From the NCBI GenBank assembly GCA_017465155.1, contig JAFTWV010000101.1:36310-100309 (forward strand): a stretch of 64,000 bases of DNA, given 5' to 3'. The translations under genes were made by a program, and so were the position numbers. The notes beneath the pieces were generated by a model, which was not told the DNA's origin, did not search any database, and was given only the letters and a program-made list of their open reading frames with translations. The stretch's first letter is position 1; every line of letters starts with the position of its first letter. Positions 1-8,012 of the stretch are shown piece after piece. Origin of the DNA: Clostridia bacterium (GTDB lineage: Bacteria > Bacillota > Clostridia > Christensenellales > Aristaeellaceae).

Positions 1-1128
1 ATGCATAACAATATTGATGAGGTCGTCGCAAAGGTGGCAGACAAATTCCGCCGTACGGTGCCGGAAGCGGCGAAGTCCGAGCGCGTTCCCTATGGCAGCG
101 GGGCGGGAAAGTGGATCGAATCTCCGTGGAAGCTGGGCAACAGCTGGTGGACGGCAGGTTTCTGGCCGGGGATGATGTGGCTGCTGAACGCTCTGAGCCC
201 CGAGGATGTGTTCCATGCCGAGGCTGTCCGCACGACGGAACTGATGACCCGCGAGATGCGCGTCTTCCGGCACCTGAATCACGATGTGGGTTTCATGTAT
301 ATGCTGTCCTGCGGCGCAAAGTATAAGCTGGAGGGGGATGAGCAGGCCAGGTGGGATGCGCTCCATGCTGCGGCGTTGCTGATGAACCGCTTCAATCCCA
401 CGGAGAACCAGCACAATGGCTTTATCCGTGCATGGGATGGACGCGAACAGCTGGGATATGCCATCATCGACTGTATGATGAATATCCCCCTGCTGTATTG
501 GGCGACCCGGGAAACGGGCGATCCCCGATTCGCGAGGGTGGCGCGCATCCATGCGGATACAGCAGCACGGGAGTTTGTCCGTGAGGATGGTTCCTGCTGC
601 CACATCGTCGAGTTTGACCCCGTCAGCGGCGAAAAGGTACGGGAACACGGCGGTCAGGGCGTTGCTGTGGGAAGCAGCTGGAGCCGCGGCCAGGCATGGG
701 CGCTCTACGGCTTTACCCTGCTTGCTATGAATACCGGCGAAGCGCGTGATCTGGCAACAGCGGAGAAGATTGCCTGTTATTTTGCCCGGAACATCCGTGA
801 GGATGGCCTGACCAACTGCGATTTCCGCCAGCCTGCGGATGTATACCGGCTTGATAACATCGCTGGATCCTGCGCGGCCTGCGGCTTCCTGGAGCTGGCG
901 AAGCTGACCGGCAAGGCGGAGTACCGTGAGGCGGCTGAAAAGCTGCTGGATGGTCTGATTGACCATTGCTGCGACTTTGGCGGCGAATACTGCGGCATTC
1001 TGACCCACTGTACCGCAGCCTATCATGACGACAATGTTGGTACCCACACCAACATCACTTACGGCGATTACTTCTTTGTCGAGGCGCTGTGCAAGCTCAA
1101 GGGCGTGGATCCGATGCTGTGGCGCTGA
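1..1128 (+). CDS. GH88 unsaturated glucuronyl hydrolase
   Basis: The 375-residue protein matches family GH88. These enzymes hydrate and release the 4,5-unsaturated uronic acid left at the non-reducing end when polysaccharide lyases cut uronic-acid glycans; they act in the cytoplasm. The two conserved aspartates sit in NHDVGFM (Asp95) and AIIDCMMN (Asp157), matching the catalytic pair of Bacillus UGL. The SSWSRGQAWALYGF segment and the C-terminal GDYFFVEAL are also family-typical. Length is normal for the family, so the frame is probably complete, but it begins at the first base of the window and an upstream start or ribosome site cannot be seen. No signal peptide. Substrate (pectin, glycosaminoglycan or xylan-derived) cannot be told. 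Confidence 0.88.
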   Translation: MHNNIDEVVAKVADKFRRTVPEAAKSERVPYGSGAGKWIESPWKLGNSWWTAGFWPGMMWLLNALSPEDVFHAEAVRTTELMTREMRVFRHLNHDVGFMYMLSCGAKYKLEGDEQARWDALHAAALLMNRFNPTENQHNGFIRAWDGREQLGYAIIDCMMNIPLLYWATRETGDPRFARVARIHADTAAREFVREDGSCCHIVEFDPVSGEKVREHGGQGVAVGSSWSRGQAWALYGFTLLAMNTGEARDLATAEKIACYFARNIREDGLTNCDFRQPADVYRLDNIAGSCAACGFLELAKLTGKAEYREAAEKLLDGLIDHCCDFGGEYCGILTHCTAAYHDDNVGTHTNITYGDYFFVEALCKLKGVDPMLWR

Positions 1129-1171
1129 GATGAATCTGCCCGAAGATGCATTGGTTCAGCGTGTATAGATG

Positions 1172-1206
1172 GAATCCCCCGGCCATGATTGATGGTCGGG
1201 GGATTT
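1172..1206. terminator. Hairpin between converging genes
   Basis: A GC-rich inverted repeat (AATCCCCCGGCC, loop, GGTCGGGGGATT) lies between the GH88 stop and the converging Nudix-GNAT stop. The T tract is weak on both sides, so a shared bidirectional terminator is likely but not certain. Confidence 0.6.
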
Positions 1207-1212
1207 GCTGTA

Positions 1213-2148
1213 TCAGACGTCCCGGGCAAAGATGCTGTCCGTATCGCCGCCATAGTTGGTCAGTTCGTCGATCTTGTGAAAGCCGTAGCGTTCGTAGAAG
1301 CCAAGCATGCCCGAAGGAATGTACACCGTTGTGAAGCCGCAGGTGCGCGCATATTCGATGGCGGCGTGGATCAGATGGCCGCAGACGCCCTGTCCGCGGT
1401 GCTGTTCGCCAACAAAGATGGAGCTGATCCAGGGCCAGTAGCGGTTTTCGGGGTAGTAGTCCGTTTGCAGGAAGGTGCAGTAGCCGACGATGTCCTCGCC
1501 CTTGACGGCGGCAAAGATGCTCTCCCAGCCGGCGAATCGGTGTTCGCGCAGCATGTCCGCCACATGCGGCCCGGCGAGCCATGAGCAGTTCGCAGCGTAG
1601 TCGACGAGGGCGTTCCACAGGGGCATATCCGGCGTTACACGGGTGATACGCAGACCCATGTAGGCTTCAAGCGCCGCCATGTCCCGCGCCTGCAGGAATT
1701 TCTGCTGGGGCAGTTCGAACACGGGCGTACTGATGTGTTCCCATGCCTCGGACAGCGTGCACCACAGGGCCTGCGTGCCATGCGCCTGCTCGGTGTCGGT
1801 GAGATGAGGGCGCAGTGTTTCGTCGCGGGTGGTAACGATGTAGTAGAAGGAGCGCTGCGTATAGTTTGCATGGGCACGGTTTTCGTCCACAAACCCGAGG
1901 GGCTCGATGGATTCGATGGAGCAGCCGGTTTCTTCCGCGACCTCGCGCCGAAGGGCGGTTTCGATGTCTTCACCCTCTTCCACACCGCCGCCGGGCAGAG
2001 AATACAGATCAAAGTCCGGCGCGTACATCACGGCATAAAGTCTTGATGGATTGCGCAGGATGGCACGGGCTGTCAGCCGGGGGCTGGCAGTGGACAAGCC
2101 GGGCTGGCCGAGTATGTCAAGGTCGGTGAGCGTTTTCAGGCGTCGCAT
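1213..2148 (-). CDS. Nudix hydrolase fused to GNAT acetyltransferase
   Basis: The start at 2148 (MRRLKTLTDL) is chosen because AGGGAGG lies just upstream; the frame stays open to 2475 but that part overlaps tag. The 311-residue product has an N-terminal Nudix domain with a complete Nudix box, GGGVEEGEDIETALRREVAEETG (residues about 60-85), which binds divalent metal to hydrolyse a nucleoside-diphosphate-linked compound. The C-terminal half (from about residue 170) is a GNAT fold with the acetyl-CoA loop motif RGQGVCGHLI. The gene overlaps tag by 32 bp and is read after it, so the two are probably co-transcribed. Neither substrate can be inferred. The two domains are in one uninterrupted frame, so this is a real fusion in the given sequence. 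Confidence 0.82.
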   Translation of the reverse strand: MRRLKTLTDLDILGQPGLSTASPRLTARAILRNPSRLYAVMYAPDFDLYSLPGGGVEEGEDIETALRREVAEETGCSIESIEPLGFVDENRAHANYTQRSFYYIVTTRDETLRPHLTDTEQAHGTQALWCTLSEAWEHISTPVFELPQQKFLQARDMAALEAYMGLRITRVTPDMPLWNALVDYAANCSWLAGPHVADMLREHRFAGWESIFAAVKGEDIVGYCTFLQTDYYPENRYWPWISSIFVGEQHRGQGVCGHLIHAAIEYARTCGFTTVYIPSGMLGFYERYGFHKIDELTNYGGDTDSIFARDV

Positions 2149-2725
2149 GGGAACCTCCCTGATACAGTATGCATTCCGGCTCATGGGCGTTGATAACGCC
2201 GATGGCCTGAAGATAAGCGTAAATAATGGTTGTGCCGACGAAGCGCATGCCGCGTTTGTGCAGGTCACGGGAAATGCGGTCGGACAAATCACTGCTGGTT
2301 TGATTGTGCTCAAAGCTGATTCTGCTGCCGGTGAAGGATGCGAGGTATGCATCAAAGGAACCGTACTCCTGCTGGAGCTCGCGGAATATCCGGGCGTTGC
2401 TGATGGCTGCGCGGATCTTGAGGCGGTTGCGGATGATGTGTTTGTTCTCCAGCAGCGCCGAGACTTTGGCGTCATCGTAGCTTATGATTTGCTGCAGGTC
2501 GAAGCCGTCAAAGGCCTCGCGGAAAGCGGCCCGCTTGTTCAGCACGCATTCCCACGACAGCCCTGCCTGAAAACTTTCGAGAACGAGCATTTCGAACAGG
2601 CGGCGGTCATCGTGGCAGGGAACGCCCCATTCCTCGTCATGATAGGCGATGTAGAGCGGATTGCGTGGATTGCACCAGCGACAGCGGCGGGAAGATGAGC
2701 ACTGGTCGGGAATGATCGTGGACAC
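2117..2725 (-). CDS. tag: DNA-3-methyladenine glycosylase I
   Basis: This 202-residue protein is the Tag base-excision enzyme, which removes N3-methyladenine from alkylated DNA in the cytoplasm. It shows the family zinc ligands: Cys in RCRWC, His in YHDEEWG, and His and Cys in NAHEPEC near the end. The LFEMLVLESFQAGLSW stretch carries the active-site Glu. I place the start at a GTG at 2725, six bases after GGAGG; a TTG at 2731 is in frame but abuts the ribosome site. The last 32 bp overlap the downstream Nudix-GNAT gene. Confidence 0.9.
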   Translation of the reverse strand: MSTIIPDQCSSSRRCRWCNPRNPLYIAYHDEEWGVPCHDDRRLFEMLVLESFQAGLSWECVLNKRAAFREAFDGFDLQQIISYDDAKVSALLENKHIIRNRLKIRAAISNARIFRELQQEYGSFDAYLASFTGSRISFEHNQTSSDLSDRISRDLHKRGMRFVGTTIIYAYLQAIGVINAHEPECILYQGGSHATPENAHRP

Positions 2726-2840
2726 AAGCAACCTCCGGATTCAGCGTGAAAAAGTAAAAAGCGGGTTCTTCCGGAATGATAGCGCATTCCGTGTGGGATG
2801 TCAAGGAAGGGGATGCATGGCTGCTGTTTGATGGAACGAG

Positions 2841-2880
2841 AAAAACAAAAAAACGATCAGCCTTTCGACTGATCGTTTTG
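2841..2880 (-). terminator. Terminator of the tRNA operon
   Basis: Immediately after tRNA-Cys, reading on the minus strand, an 11-bp perfect stem (AAAACGATCAG / CTGATCGTTTT) is followed by a run of T. This is a classic intrinsic terminator. Confidence 0.9.
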
Positions 2881-2882
2881 AG

Positions 2883-2954
2883 AGGTGCCACCCAGATTCG
2901 AACTGGGGGATAAAGGTTTTGCAGACCTTGGCCTTACCACTTGGCTATGGCACC
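2883..2954 (-). tRNA. tRNA-Cys (GCA)
   Basis: Cloverleaf with acceptor GGTGCCA / TGGCACC, anticodon loop CTGCAAA giving GCA, T loop TTCGAAT and discriminator T, as expected for tRNA-Cys. CCA is not encoded. Last gene of the five-tRNA operon. Confidence 0.95.
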
Positions 2955-2984
2955 GCATCGGGCAATGCCCGATTTACGAAGAAG

Positions 2985-3057
2985 AGCGGTAGACGAGGCT
3001 CGGACTCGCGACCTCCACCTTGGCAAGGTGGCGCTCTACCAACTGAGCTACTACCGC
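2985..3057 (-). tRNA. tRNA-Gly (GCC)
   Basis: Acceptor GCGGTAG / CTACCGC pairs perfectly; anticodon loop TTGCCAA reads GCC for glycine; discriminator T. CCA is not encoded. Confidence 0.95.
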
Positions 3058-3065
3058 ATATAAAG

Positions 3066-3138
3066 TGCCGCGGGGCGGAATCGAACCACCGACACGCAGA
3101 TTTTCAGTCTGCTGCTCTACCGACTGAGCTACCGAGGC
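3066..3138 (-). tRNA. tRNA-Phe (GAA)
   Basis: Anticodon loop CTGAAAA reads GAA for phenylalanine. The acceptor arms GCCTCGG and CCGCGGC leave a U4-C69 mismatch; all other acceptor pairs form. Discriminator A; CCA is not encoded. Confidence 0.93.
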
Positions 3139-3147
3139 AAAATATGA

Positions 3148-3224
3148 TGGCGACCCGGAAGGGGCTCGAACCCTCGACCTCCAACGTGACAGGCTGGCGC
3201 TCTAACCAACTGAGCTACCGGGCC
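3148..3224 (-). tRNA. tRNA-Asp (GTC), CCA encoded
   Basis: Anticodon loop CTGTCAC reads GTC for aspartate; acceptor GGCCCGG / CCGGGTC; discriminator G as in other tRNA-Asp. The 3' CCA is present in the DNA (TGG at 3148-3150), unlike its four neighbours. Confidence 0.94.
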
Positions 3225-3235
3225 ATATTTATATG

Positions 3236-3308
3236 TGGGAACAACAGGGCTCGAACCTGTGACCCTCTGCTTGTAAGGCAGATGCTCTCCCAGCTGAGCT
3301 ATGCTCCC
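3236..3308 (-). tRNA. tRNA-Val (TAC)
   Basis: Anticodon loop CTTACAA reads TAC for valine. Acceptor GGGAGCA / TGTTCCC pairs with one G-T wobble; discriminator A. First gene of the operon, directly after the promoter at 3346-3374. Confidence 0.95.
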
Positions 3309-3345
3309 GTACCGTCTTCGCGATTTGACCGCGGCGACGTGTTAT

Positions 3346-3374
3346 ATATTATCATGCCTTGCCGGGATTGTCAA
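3346..3374 (-). promoter_or_regulatory. Promoter of the tRNA operon
   Basis: Reading the minus strand: TTGACA, a 17-bp spacer, then TAATAT, about 35 bp upstream of tRNA-Val. The perfect -35 box fits a strongly expressed stable-RNA operon. Confidence 0.8.
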
Positions 3375-3411
3375 TACCTATTTTGCGTTTTTTTTGAAAT
3401 TTCTTGAGGAA

Positions 3412-3453
3412 AGCTGAAGAAAAGCTGGCCGCACCAGCAAGGATGCGGCCAGC
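3412..3453 (-). terminator. Terminator of the xylanase gene
   Basis: A 10-bp stem GCTGGCCGCA / TGCGGCCAGC is followed on the minus strand by TTTTCTTC, just past the xylanase stop. Confidence 0.85.
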
Positions 3454-3465
3454 AGGGGATGGTGC

Positions 3466-5919
3466 TTACTTGGCGGGAATCTGGGTGGGATCAGCCAGCT
3501 GCCAGAAGGCGTACTTGGGCTGCGCCTTGCTGTCAAACAGCAGCGGATACTCGCTCGCGCGCCAGCTCAGATCATCCACAGTGCCCCAGGTGTGCACGGC
3601 GATGATCTGATCAGCGTACTTCTCGTAGATGTTGAACAGGTTGCCGTAGAAGGCGGCCTGCTTGCGCCAGTTGTCTTCGTCGTTGGCGGGGATGCCGACG
3701 TCCAGCTCAGACACGCGCAGCAGCAGGGGCGTGCCGTCCTGCAGCTTGCGGCTGGCAATGTTGATCCAGGCAGTGTTGATCATGGACAGGTCGGAGGAGA
3801 TGGAATAGTGGCTCTGGAAGCCGTAGCCGTCGATGGTGCCATCGGCAATCAGGCTGTCGATGATGTCGCCGATCATCAGGCCCTTGACGATGGAGTCGGT
3901 GTTGTAATCGTTGTAGAACAGGAGCGTGCCCTCGGCGGCATACTTGCGGGCATACTCAAAGGCGCGGTTGACGAAGTCATCGCCGACGACCTGCGTCCAC
4001 AGGGAGTCGCGCAGCTTGCGGCCGCCGTCATTGGCAGCCTCGTTCACCACGTCCCAGGAGACGATCACGCCGGGGTAGTTCTCATTGGTCCAGGTCAGAA
4101 CCTGCTTGATGTAGTTTTCCATACGGGCCAGCATGACCTCGCGGGAGACCAGAGGCTTATGAGTGGCGTAGTCCTCGTGGAAGAAGCGGGGGGGCGTCTG
4201 GGAGTGCCAGACAAGGGTGTGACCATGAACCTTCACGCCGTTTGCCTGTGCCCAATCAAGCAGCGGGATGCAGGAGTCAAAATTCACGCAGACGGTAGTC
4301 TGATCGTTGTTCTTACGCATCGCCGCGCGGATCTCTGCAAAGTCGAGCAGGGCGTCGGGCTTCATTTCGTTGCCGGCGGTGAAGATGGTGAACTGAGACT
4401 TGTAGAAGTCCATGCGGCTCTCATCCAGAACCTCGGAGCCGACGACGGCGGTACCGAAGTCAAACTTGTCTGCATAGAGTTCCTTCAGGGAAGGCATGTT
4501 GTTCAGGCCGAAGGATTCAACCTTCTCTGCGCAGGTGAATTCCTTGATCTGGAACTCGGTGTCTGCAGCGCCGCCCTCGACATACAGGACGTACTTATCG
4601 TAACGACCTGCGACATAGGTAGCCTGAATCATCGTCCACTCGCCCTTCTTGGCGGTGCAGGTGCCCAGGTTTTCATAGGACTCTGCGTCATCGCGGGTGT
4701 GGGCGATGGAGAGGATAAAGCCGGTGGAATCCAGCTGATCCTGCTTGACCAGCACAGACATGTTGTAGGTCTTGCCGGGCACGAGCTCGAAGTCGCGGCC
4801 GGGGGAATTCCACGTGGAGGTGCGGCCGACAATCAGCAGACCCTGCTCATCGGTCACGGAAATGGAGGCGCCGCCGGCGGAGCGGGCGTACCAGCCGTCC
4901 GTTCCCTCGGAGAAATCGGAGGTATAGTCAATCGGGGGAGCGGTGGATTCTGCAGCTTCAGGCGCAGCGCCAACCTCAACGACGACATCGTCGATATAGT
5001 ATTCGGCGTTGTTCCAGTTTTCGGACAGGTTCTGGAAGCGGATGTTCACGGGCTGATCCAGTGCGAACTCAGCGGTGACCTGCGTCCAGGTGCGGCCTGC
5101 GAAGGTCGCCTGACCCAGCGTTGCGTAGTCGCCGCCAGCCTTGGCGATGACGAAGGTGCCCTCCTCATCGCTGTCCACATAGACCCACGCGGTGATCCTG
5201 GCGGGTGCATCCAGCACGATGCCCATGGACTCGGCAGTCAGGTCAGTGGCGTCCCAGTTGTTGCCGGTGCGGCCGGTAACCCACAGGGAGCTGCTGCCGG
5301 AATGGACAACGGCCGTGGATTCGGTGGGAACGCAGGCGCCGGACTGGATGAACTGCGCAGGAACGCCGCCTTCAAAATCGAAGGTGGTAACGGTCATTTC
5401 GGCAGCGTCAGCGGAGGGCGCGGGAGCGCTCACCGTCACGGTCACGTCGTCGATGTAGAAATCGACGCTGTTCCAGTTGTCGCCGTAGTTCTGGAAGCGG
5501 ATGTTCACATCATCCTGCAAGGTGAAGGTGGCGGTCATTTCCGTCCAGGTCTTGCCGGGGATGGTGGCATTGGCCAGCCAGCCGTAGTCGGCAGCGGACT
5601 TGGCGATGACAAAGGTGCCTTCCTCGTCGCTGTCCACATAGACCCACGCGGTGAGGGTCACCTGATCGCCCAGCGCGATGCCGGCGGCCTCGCGGCCAAG
5701 GTCGGCAGCGTCCCAGTTGTTGCCGGAGCGGTTCGTCACGGCCAGAGCCTTGCCGCCCTCATGGGCAAGCTTGTCGGTCACAGCCACGGAGCAGGAACCG
5801 GACTGGCCAAAGGGGCCGGTCTGGCCGTCCTCAAAATTGACGACCAGCGCAGCATCATCCGCCAGTGCAAAGGGAATGCACAGCAGAAGAGCCAGAAGGA
5901 GTACAAGCAGTTTCTTCAT
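3466..5919 (-). CDS. Secreted GH10 endo-xylanase with three CBM-like modules
   Basis: The 817-residue protein starts with a Sec signal peptide (MKKLLVLLLALLLCIPFALA). Three beta-sandwich modules of CBM22/CBM4_9 type follow at about 24-165, 178-315 and 335-465. The first two are close duplicates of each other (both contain ITAWVYVDSDEEGTFVIAK-like and IRFQN stretches). The C-terminal GH10 barrel (about 480-815) has the acid/base Glu627 in VVNEAAN and the nucleophile Glu738 in VSELDVG, plus GHTLVWHSQTP. It hydrolyses beta-1,4-xylan outside the cell. There is no S-layer or sortase anchor at the C terminus, so it is probably released. Single-gene transcription unit with its own promoter (5973-6000) and terminator; ribosome site AAAGGAG. 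Confidence 0.95.
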   Translation of the reverse strand: MKKLLVLLLALLLCIPFALADDAALVVNFEDGQTGPFGQSGSCSVAVTDKLAHEGGKALAVTNRSGNNWDAADLGREAAGIALGDQVTLTAWVYVDSDEEGTFVIAKSAADYGWLANATIPGKTWTEMTATFTLQDDVNIRFQNYGDNWNSVDFYIDDVTVTVSAPAPSADAAEMTVTTFDFEGGVPAQFIQSGACVPTESTAVVHSGSSSLWVTGRTGNNWDATDLTAESMGIVLDAPARITAWVYVDSDEEGTFVIAKAGGDYATLGQATFAGRTWTQVTAEFALDQPVNIRFQNLSENWNNAEYYIDDVVVEVGAAPEAAESTAPPIDYTSDFSEGTDGWYARSAGGASISVTDEQGLLIVGRTSTWNSPGRDFELVPGKTYNMSVLVKQDQLDSTGFILSIAHTRDDAESYENLGTCTAKKGEWTMIQATYVAGRYDKYVLYVEGGAADTEFQIKEFTCAEKVESFGLNNMPSLKELYADKFDFGTAVVGSEVLDESRMDFYKSQFTIFTAGNEMKPDALLDFAEIRAAMRKNNDQTTVCVNFDSCIPLLDWAQANGVKVHGHTLVWHSQTPPRFFHEDYATHKPLVSREVMLARMENYIKQVLTWTNENYPGVIVSWDVVNEAANDGGRKLRDSLWTQVVGDDFVNRAFEYARKYAAEGTLLFYNDYNTDSIVKGLMIGDIIDSLIADGTIDGYGFQSHYSISSDLSMINTAWINIASRKLQDGTPLLLRVSELDVGIPANDEDNWRKQAAFYGNLFNIYEKYADQIIAVHTWGTVDDLSWRASEYPLLFDSKAQPKYAFWQLADPTQIPAK

Positions 5920-5972
5920 GAATCGTTCTCCTTTCGTGATGCAGATACGGATGGATTGCTTGTCTGTTATTC

Positions 5973-6000
5973 AGTATACACAATGGGTTTGTTTTGTCAA
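5973..6000 (-). promoter_or_regulatory. Promoter of the xylanase gene
   Basis: Minus strand: TTGACA, 16-bp spacer, TATACT, about 55 bp before the start codon. No clear operator palindrome was seen here. Confidence 0.75.
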
Positions 6001-6060
6001 GAAAAGGGGTGGAACAGGGCAAAAAACGCCCATAAAATCATGGCTGGACGCAAATTCCGG

Positions 6061-6089
6061 TTGACTTTTATACAGCAAAACGATAGTAT
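6061..6089 (+). promoter_or_regulatory. Promoter of the M20/oligopeptide transporter region
   Basis: TTGACT, 17-bp spacer, TAGTAT, about 67 bp before the amidohydrolase start. It lies back to back with the xylanase promoter. Confidence 0.65.
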
Positions 6090-6155
6090 ATAGAGGAAGC
6101 ATATCGTTGCGTCGGCAACGGATCGACACTTCCTGAAGCGAAGGAGGCTGCGTAC

Positions 6156-7283
6156 ATGGAGAGCAAGCTGACAGAGCTGCTGGAATGGCTGCATCAGCAT
6201 CCGGAGACGGGCCTTGAGGAGCATGAAACGACAGAAAAACTGCGGCAGGTGCTTCAAACGCACGGTGTGGAGGTGCTTGACAGCGGATTGCCTACGGGGC
6301 TGATTGCCGTCATACGCGGAGAGCGCGGGGACGGGCGGATCATCGGCCTGCGGGCAGATATTGATGCGCTGCCGGTTCAGGAGGATACCGGCCTGTCCTA
6401 TGCATCCCTGAATGCAGGGAAAATGCACGCCTGCGGACATGATTTCCACGCCGCGTCCGTGATGGGGGCGGCGCTGATGCTCCATGAACGGCGCGGTGAA
6501 TGGGGCGGAACGGTCAAGGTGGTATTCCAGCCGGCGGAGGAAATCGACGCCGGGGGAAGGCTCGTCATGGAGACGGGCCTTGTGGACGACTGCGAGCTGT
6601 TTCTTGCCGGGCATACCTACGCAGGCTTTGAAGCCGGTGTAATGGGCATCAAGGAAGGGCCCGTCATGGCGGCGATCGACCGATTTTCCGTGACGGTGAC
6701 GGGCAAGGGCTGCCATGCGGCACATCCGCACAAGGGGATTGATCCCATCCCGGCGCTGTCGGCGATGGTACAATCTGTGCAGAGCATCGTCAGCCGGTCG
6801 ATGGATCCCTTTGCGCCTGGACTGGTCTCCGTCACGCATCTGGAAGCGGGCAATACCTGGAATGTCATTCCTGAAACGGCCTTTATGGAGGGGACGGTCC
6901 GCACGCTGGATGCGCAGGATCGTCAGCTTGCGGAGAAGCGCTTCCGTGAAATCATTGCCGGGACAGCCGCGGCTTATGGCGTGACGGCAGGAATTGACTG
7001 GCATCACGGATCGCCTGCTGTGGTGAATGATCCGGCGCTGTGTGTTCTTGCAAGAAAGGTGGCGCAGCGCTGCGGGATCACGCCTGCCGTGCAGGAGAAT
7101 ACCCTCGGTGCAGAAGACTTTTCGCTTTATGGACAGGGGAGGCCGGCGCTGTTTGTGCGGGTTGGAACCGGCGGGCAATGGCCTGCACATCACCCGCGTT
7201 TCACGGTTGATCCGGCAGCGCTGTACCCGACGGCAGTGTTTTTTGCCGAAATGGCCCTTGCCTGTCTGCGCGGAGAGGCATAA
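6156..7283 (+). CDS. M20-family amidohydrolase/aminoacylase
   Basis: The 375-residue cytoplasmic protein belongs to the M20D group (IAA-amino acid hydrolase / N-acyl-amino acid amidohydrolase / hippurate hydrolase-like). Metal-binding positions are visible: HACGHD (Cys93, His95), PAEE (Glu128-Glu129), the AGHTYAG segment and a C-terminal AHHPRF. Such enzymes remove an acyl or aminoacyl group from N-acyl amino acids or dipeptides. The start is supported by AAGGAGG nine bases upstream. It precedes an FMN-binding protein and an oligopeptide importer on the same strand, which fits processing of imported modified peptides, but the exact substrate cannot be assigned. Confidence 0.85.
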   Translation: MESKLTELLEWLHQHPETGLEEHETTEKLRQVLQTHGVEVLDSGLPTGLIAVIRGERGDGRIIGLRADIDALPVQEDTGLSYASLNAGKMHACGHDFHAASVMGAALMLHERRGEWGGTVKVVFQPAEEIDAGGRLVMETGLVDDCELFLAGHTYAGFEAGVMGIKEGPVMAAIDRFSVTVTGKGCHAAHPHKGIDPIPALSAMVQSVQSIVSRSMDPFAPGLVSVTHLEAGNTWNVIPETAFMEGTVRTLDAQDRQLAEKRFREIIAGTAAAYGVTAGIDWHHGSPAVVNDPALCVLARKVAQRCGITPAVQENTLGAEDFSLYGQGRPALFVRVGTGGQWPAHHPRFTVDPAALYPTAVFFAEMALACLRGEA

Positions 7284-7329
7284 GCAACCGGACATATGCC
7301 ATAATGGATAGAGGAGCAGCATAATTGTT

Positions 7330-7986
7330 ATGAAGAAACCTGCGCTGATTGCGCTGATATGGATGCTTGCGCTGGCGGTCGTGCTGGCACTGGTGGGACG
7401 GCACCAGACGGAGGCAATGGAAGCCGTCGCCGGTGTGCATGTGACAAACGTCACAGCCGTGCCAACTGCAGACCCCACTCCGACGGCCACAGCCACACCG
7501 ATCCCGGAACCCACTCCGACGGCCACACCGACCCCTGTTCCCACCCCGACGGCCACGGCCACGCCGACTCCGGAACCCACCCCGACGGCCACGGCCAAGC
7601 CGACCCCGGAACCCACCCCGACGGCCACGGCCACGCCCACACCTGTTCCGACTCCGGCGCCCACGCTGGAAGCCGTTGGCGGAGCGATGACGCTGAGCGT
7701 TCCTGGCTATGCGGGGGACATAACGGTCACCATCGAGACGGACGAACAGGGGCTGATTACAACGCTGATTGTCGATGCGGCGTGTGAGACAGCGGGACTG
7801 GGCCGCAAGTGCGCAGAGGAACACTGGCTGGAGCAGTTCATCGGCCAGACGGCGCCTTTTGTGCTGCACAGCAGCGCGGACATGCCCGGAATGACAGCTG
7901 TTGACGCGGTGTCCTATGCGACCATTACTTCGCAGGCGGTCGTTGATGCGCTCAATCAGCTGCTGACTCCCCCTGAACAGCAATGA
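7330..7986 (+). CDS. Membrane-tethered FMN-binding domain protein
   Basis: The 218-residue protein has an N-terminal hydrophobic anchor (about 4-22), a long Pro/Thr-rich linker (about 45-112) and a C-terminal FMN_bind domain (about 118-210). In this family FMN is attached through a phosphodiester to Thr in an S/T-G-A-T motif by ApbE outside the membrane. Here the motif reads SYAT (Thr198), with Tyr in place of Gly, followed by [11 protein letters not shown] as in the family. The topology places the flavin outside the cell. Its role is inferred to be electron transfer; no partner is identifiable. The gene lies 46 bp after the M20 gene and 26 bp before the SBP gene. Confidence 0.78.
   Translation: MKKPALIALIWMLALAVVLALVGRHQTEAMEAVAGVHVTNVTAVPTADPTPTATATPIPEPTPTATPTPVPTPTATATPTPEPTPTATAKPTPEPTPTATATPTPVPTPAPTLEAVGGAMTLSVPGYAGDITVTIETDEQGLITTLIVDAACETAGLGRKCAEEHWLEQFIGQTAPFVLHSSADMPGMTAVDAVSYATITSQAVVDALNQLLTPPEQQ
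7460..7665 (+). repeat. In-frame Pro/Thr minisatellite
   Basis: Near-identical 12-24 bp units coding for PTPTATATP-like repeats form the linker of the FMN-binding protein. The array is purely coding and stays in frame; unit number is likely to vary between strains. Confidence 0.85.
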
Positions 7987-8012
7987 CTATCCTATCTTCA
8001 AGGAGGATCATC

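Noticed and set aside
3592-6093. 833-codon plus-strand frame opposite the xylanase
   Set aside because: It is the mirror of a strongly biased real gene; no ribosome site, no recognisable domain, and the opposite strand has a signal peptide and GH10 catalytic motifs.
7460-7665. Regular repeat resembling a CRISPR array
   Set aside because: Units are 12-24 bp without spacers and encode an in-frame Pro/Thr linker; no cas gene is present.
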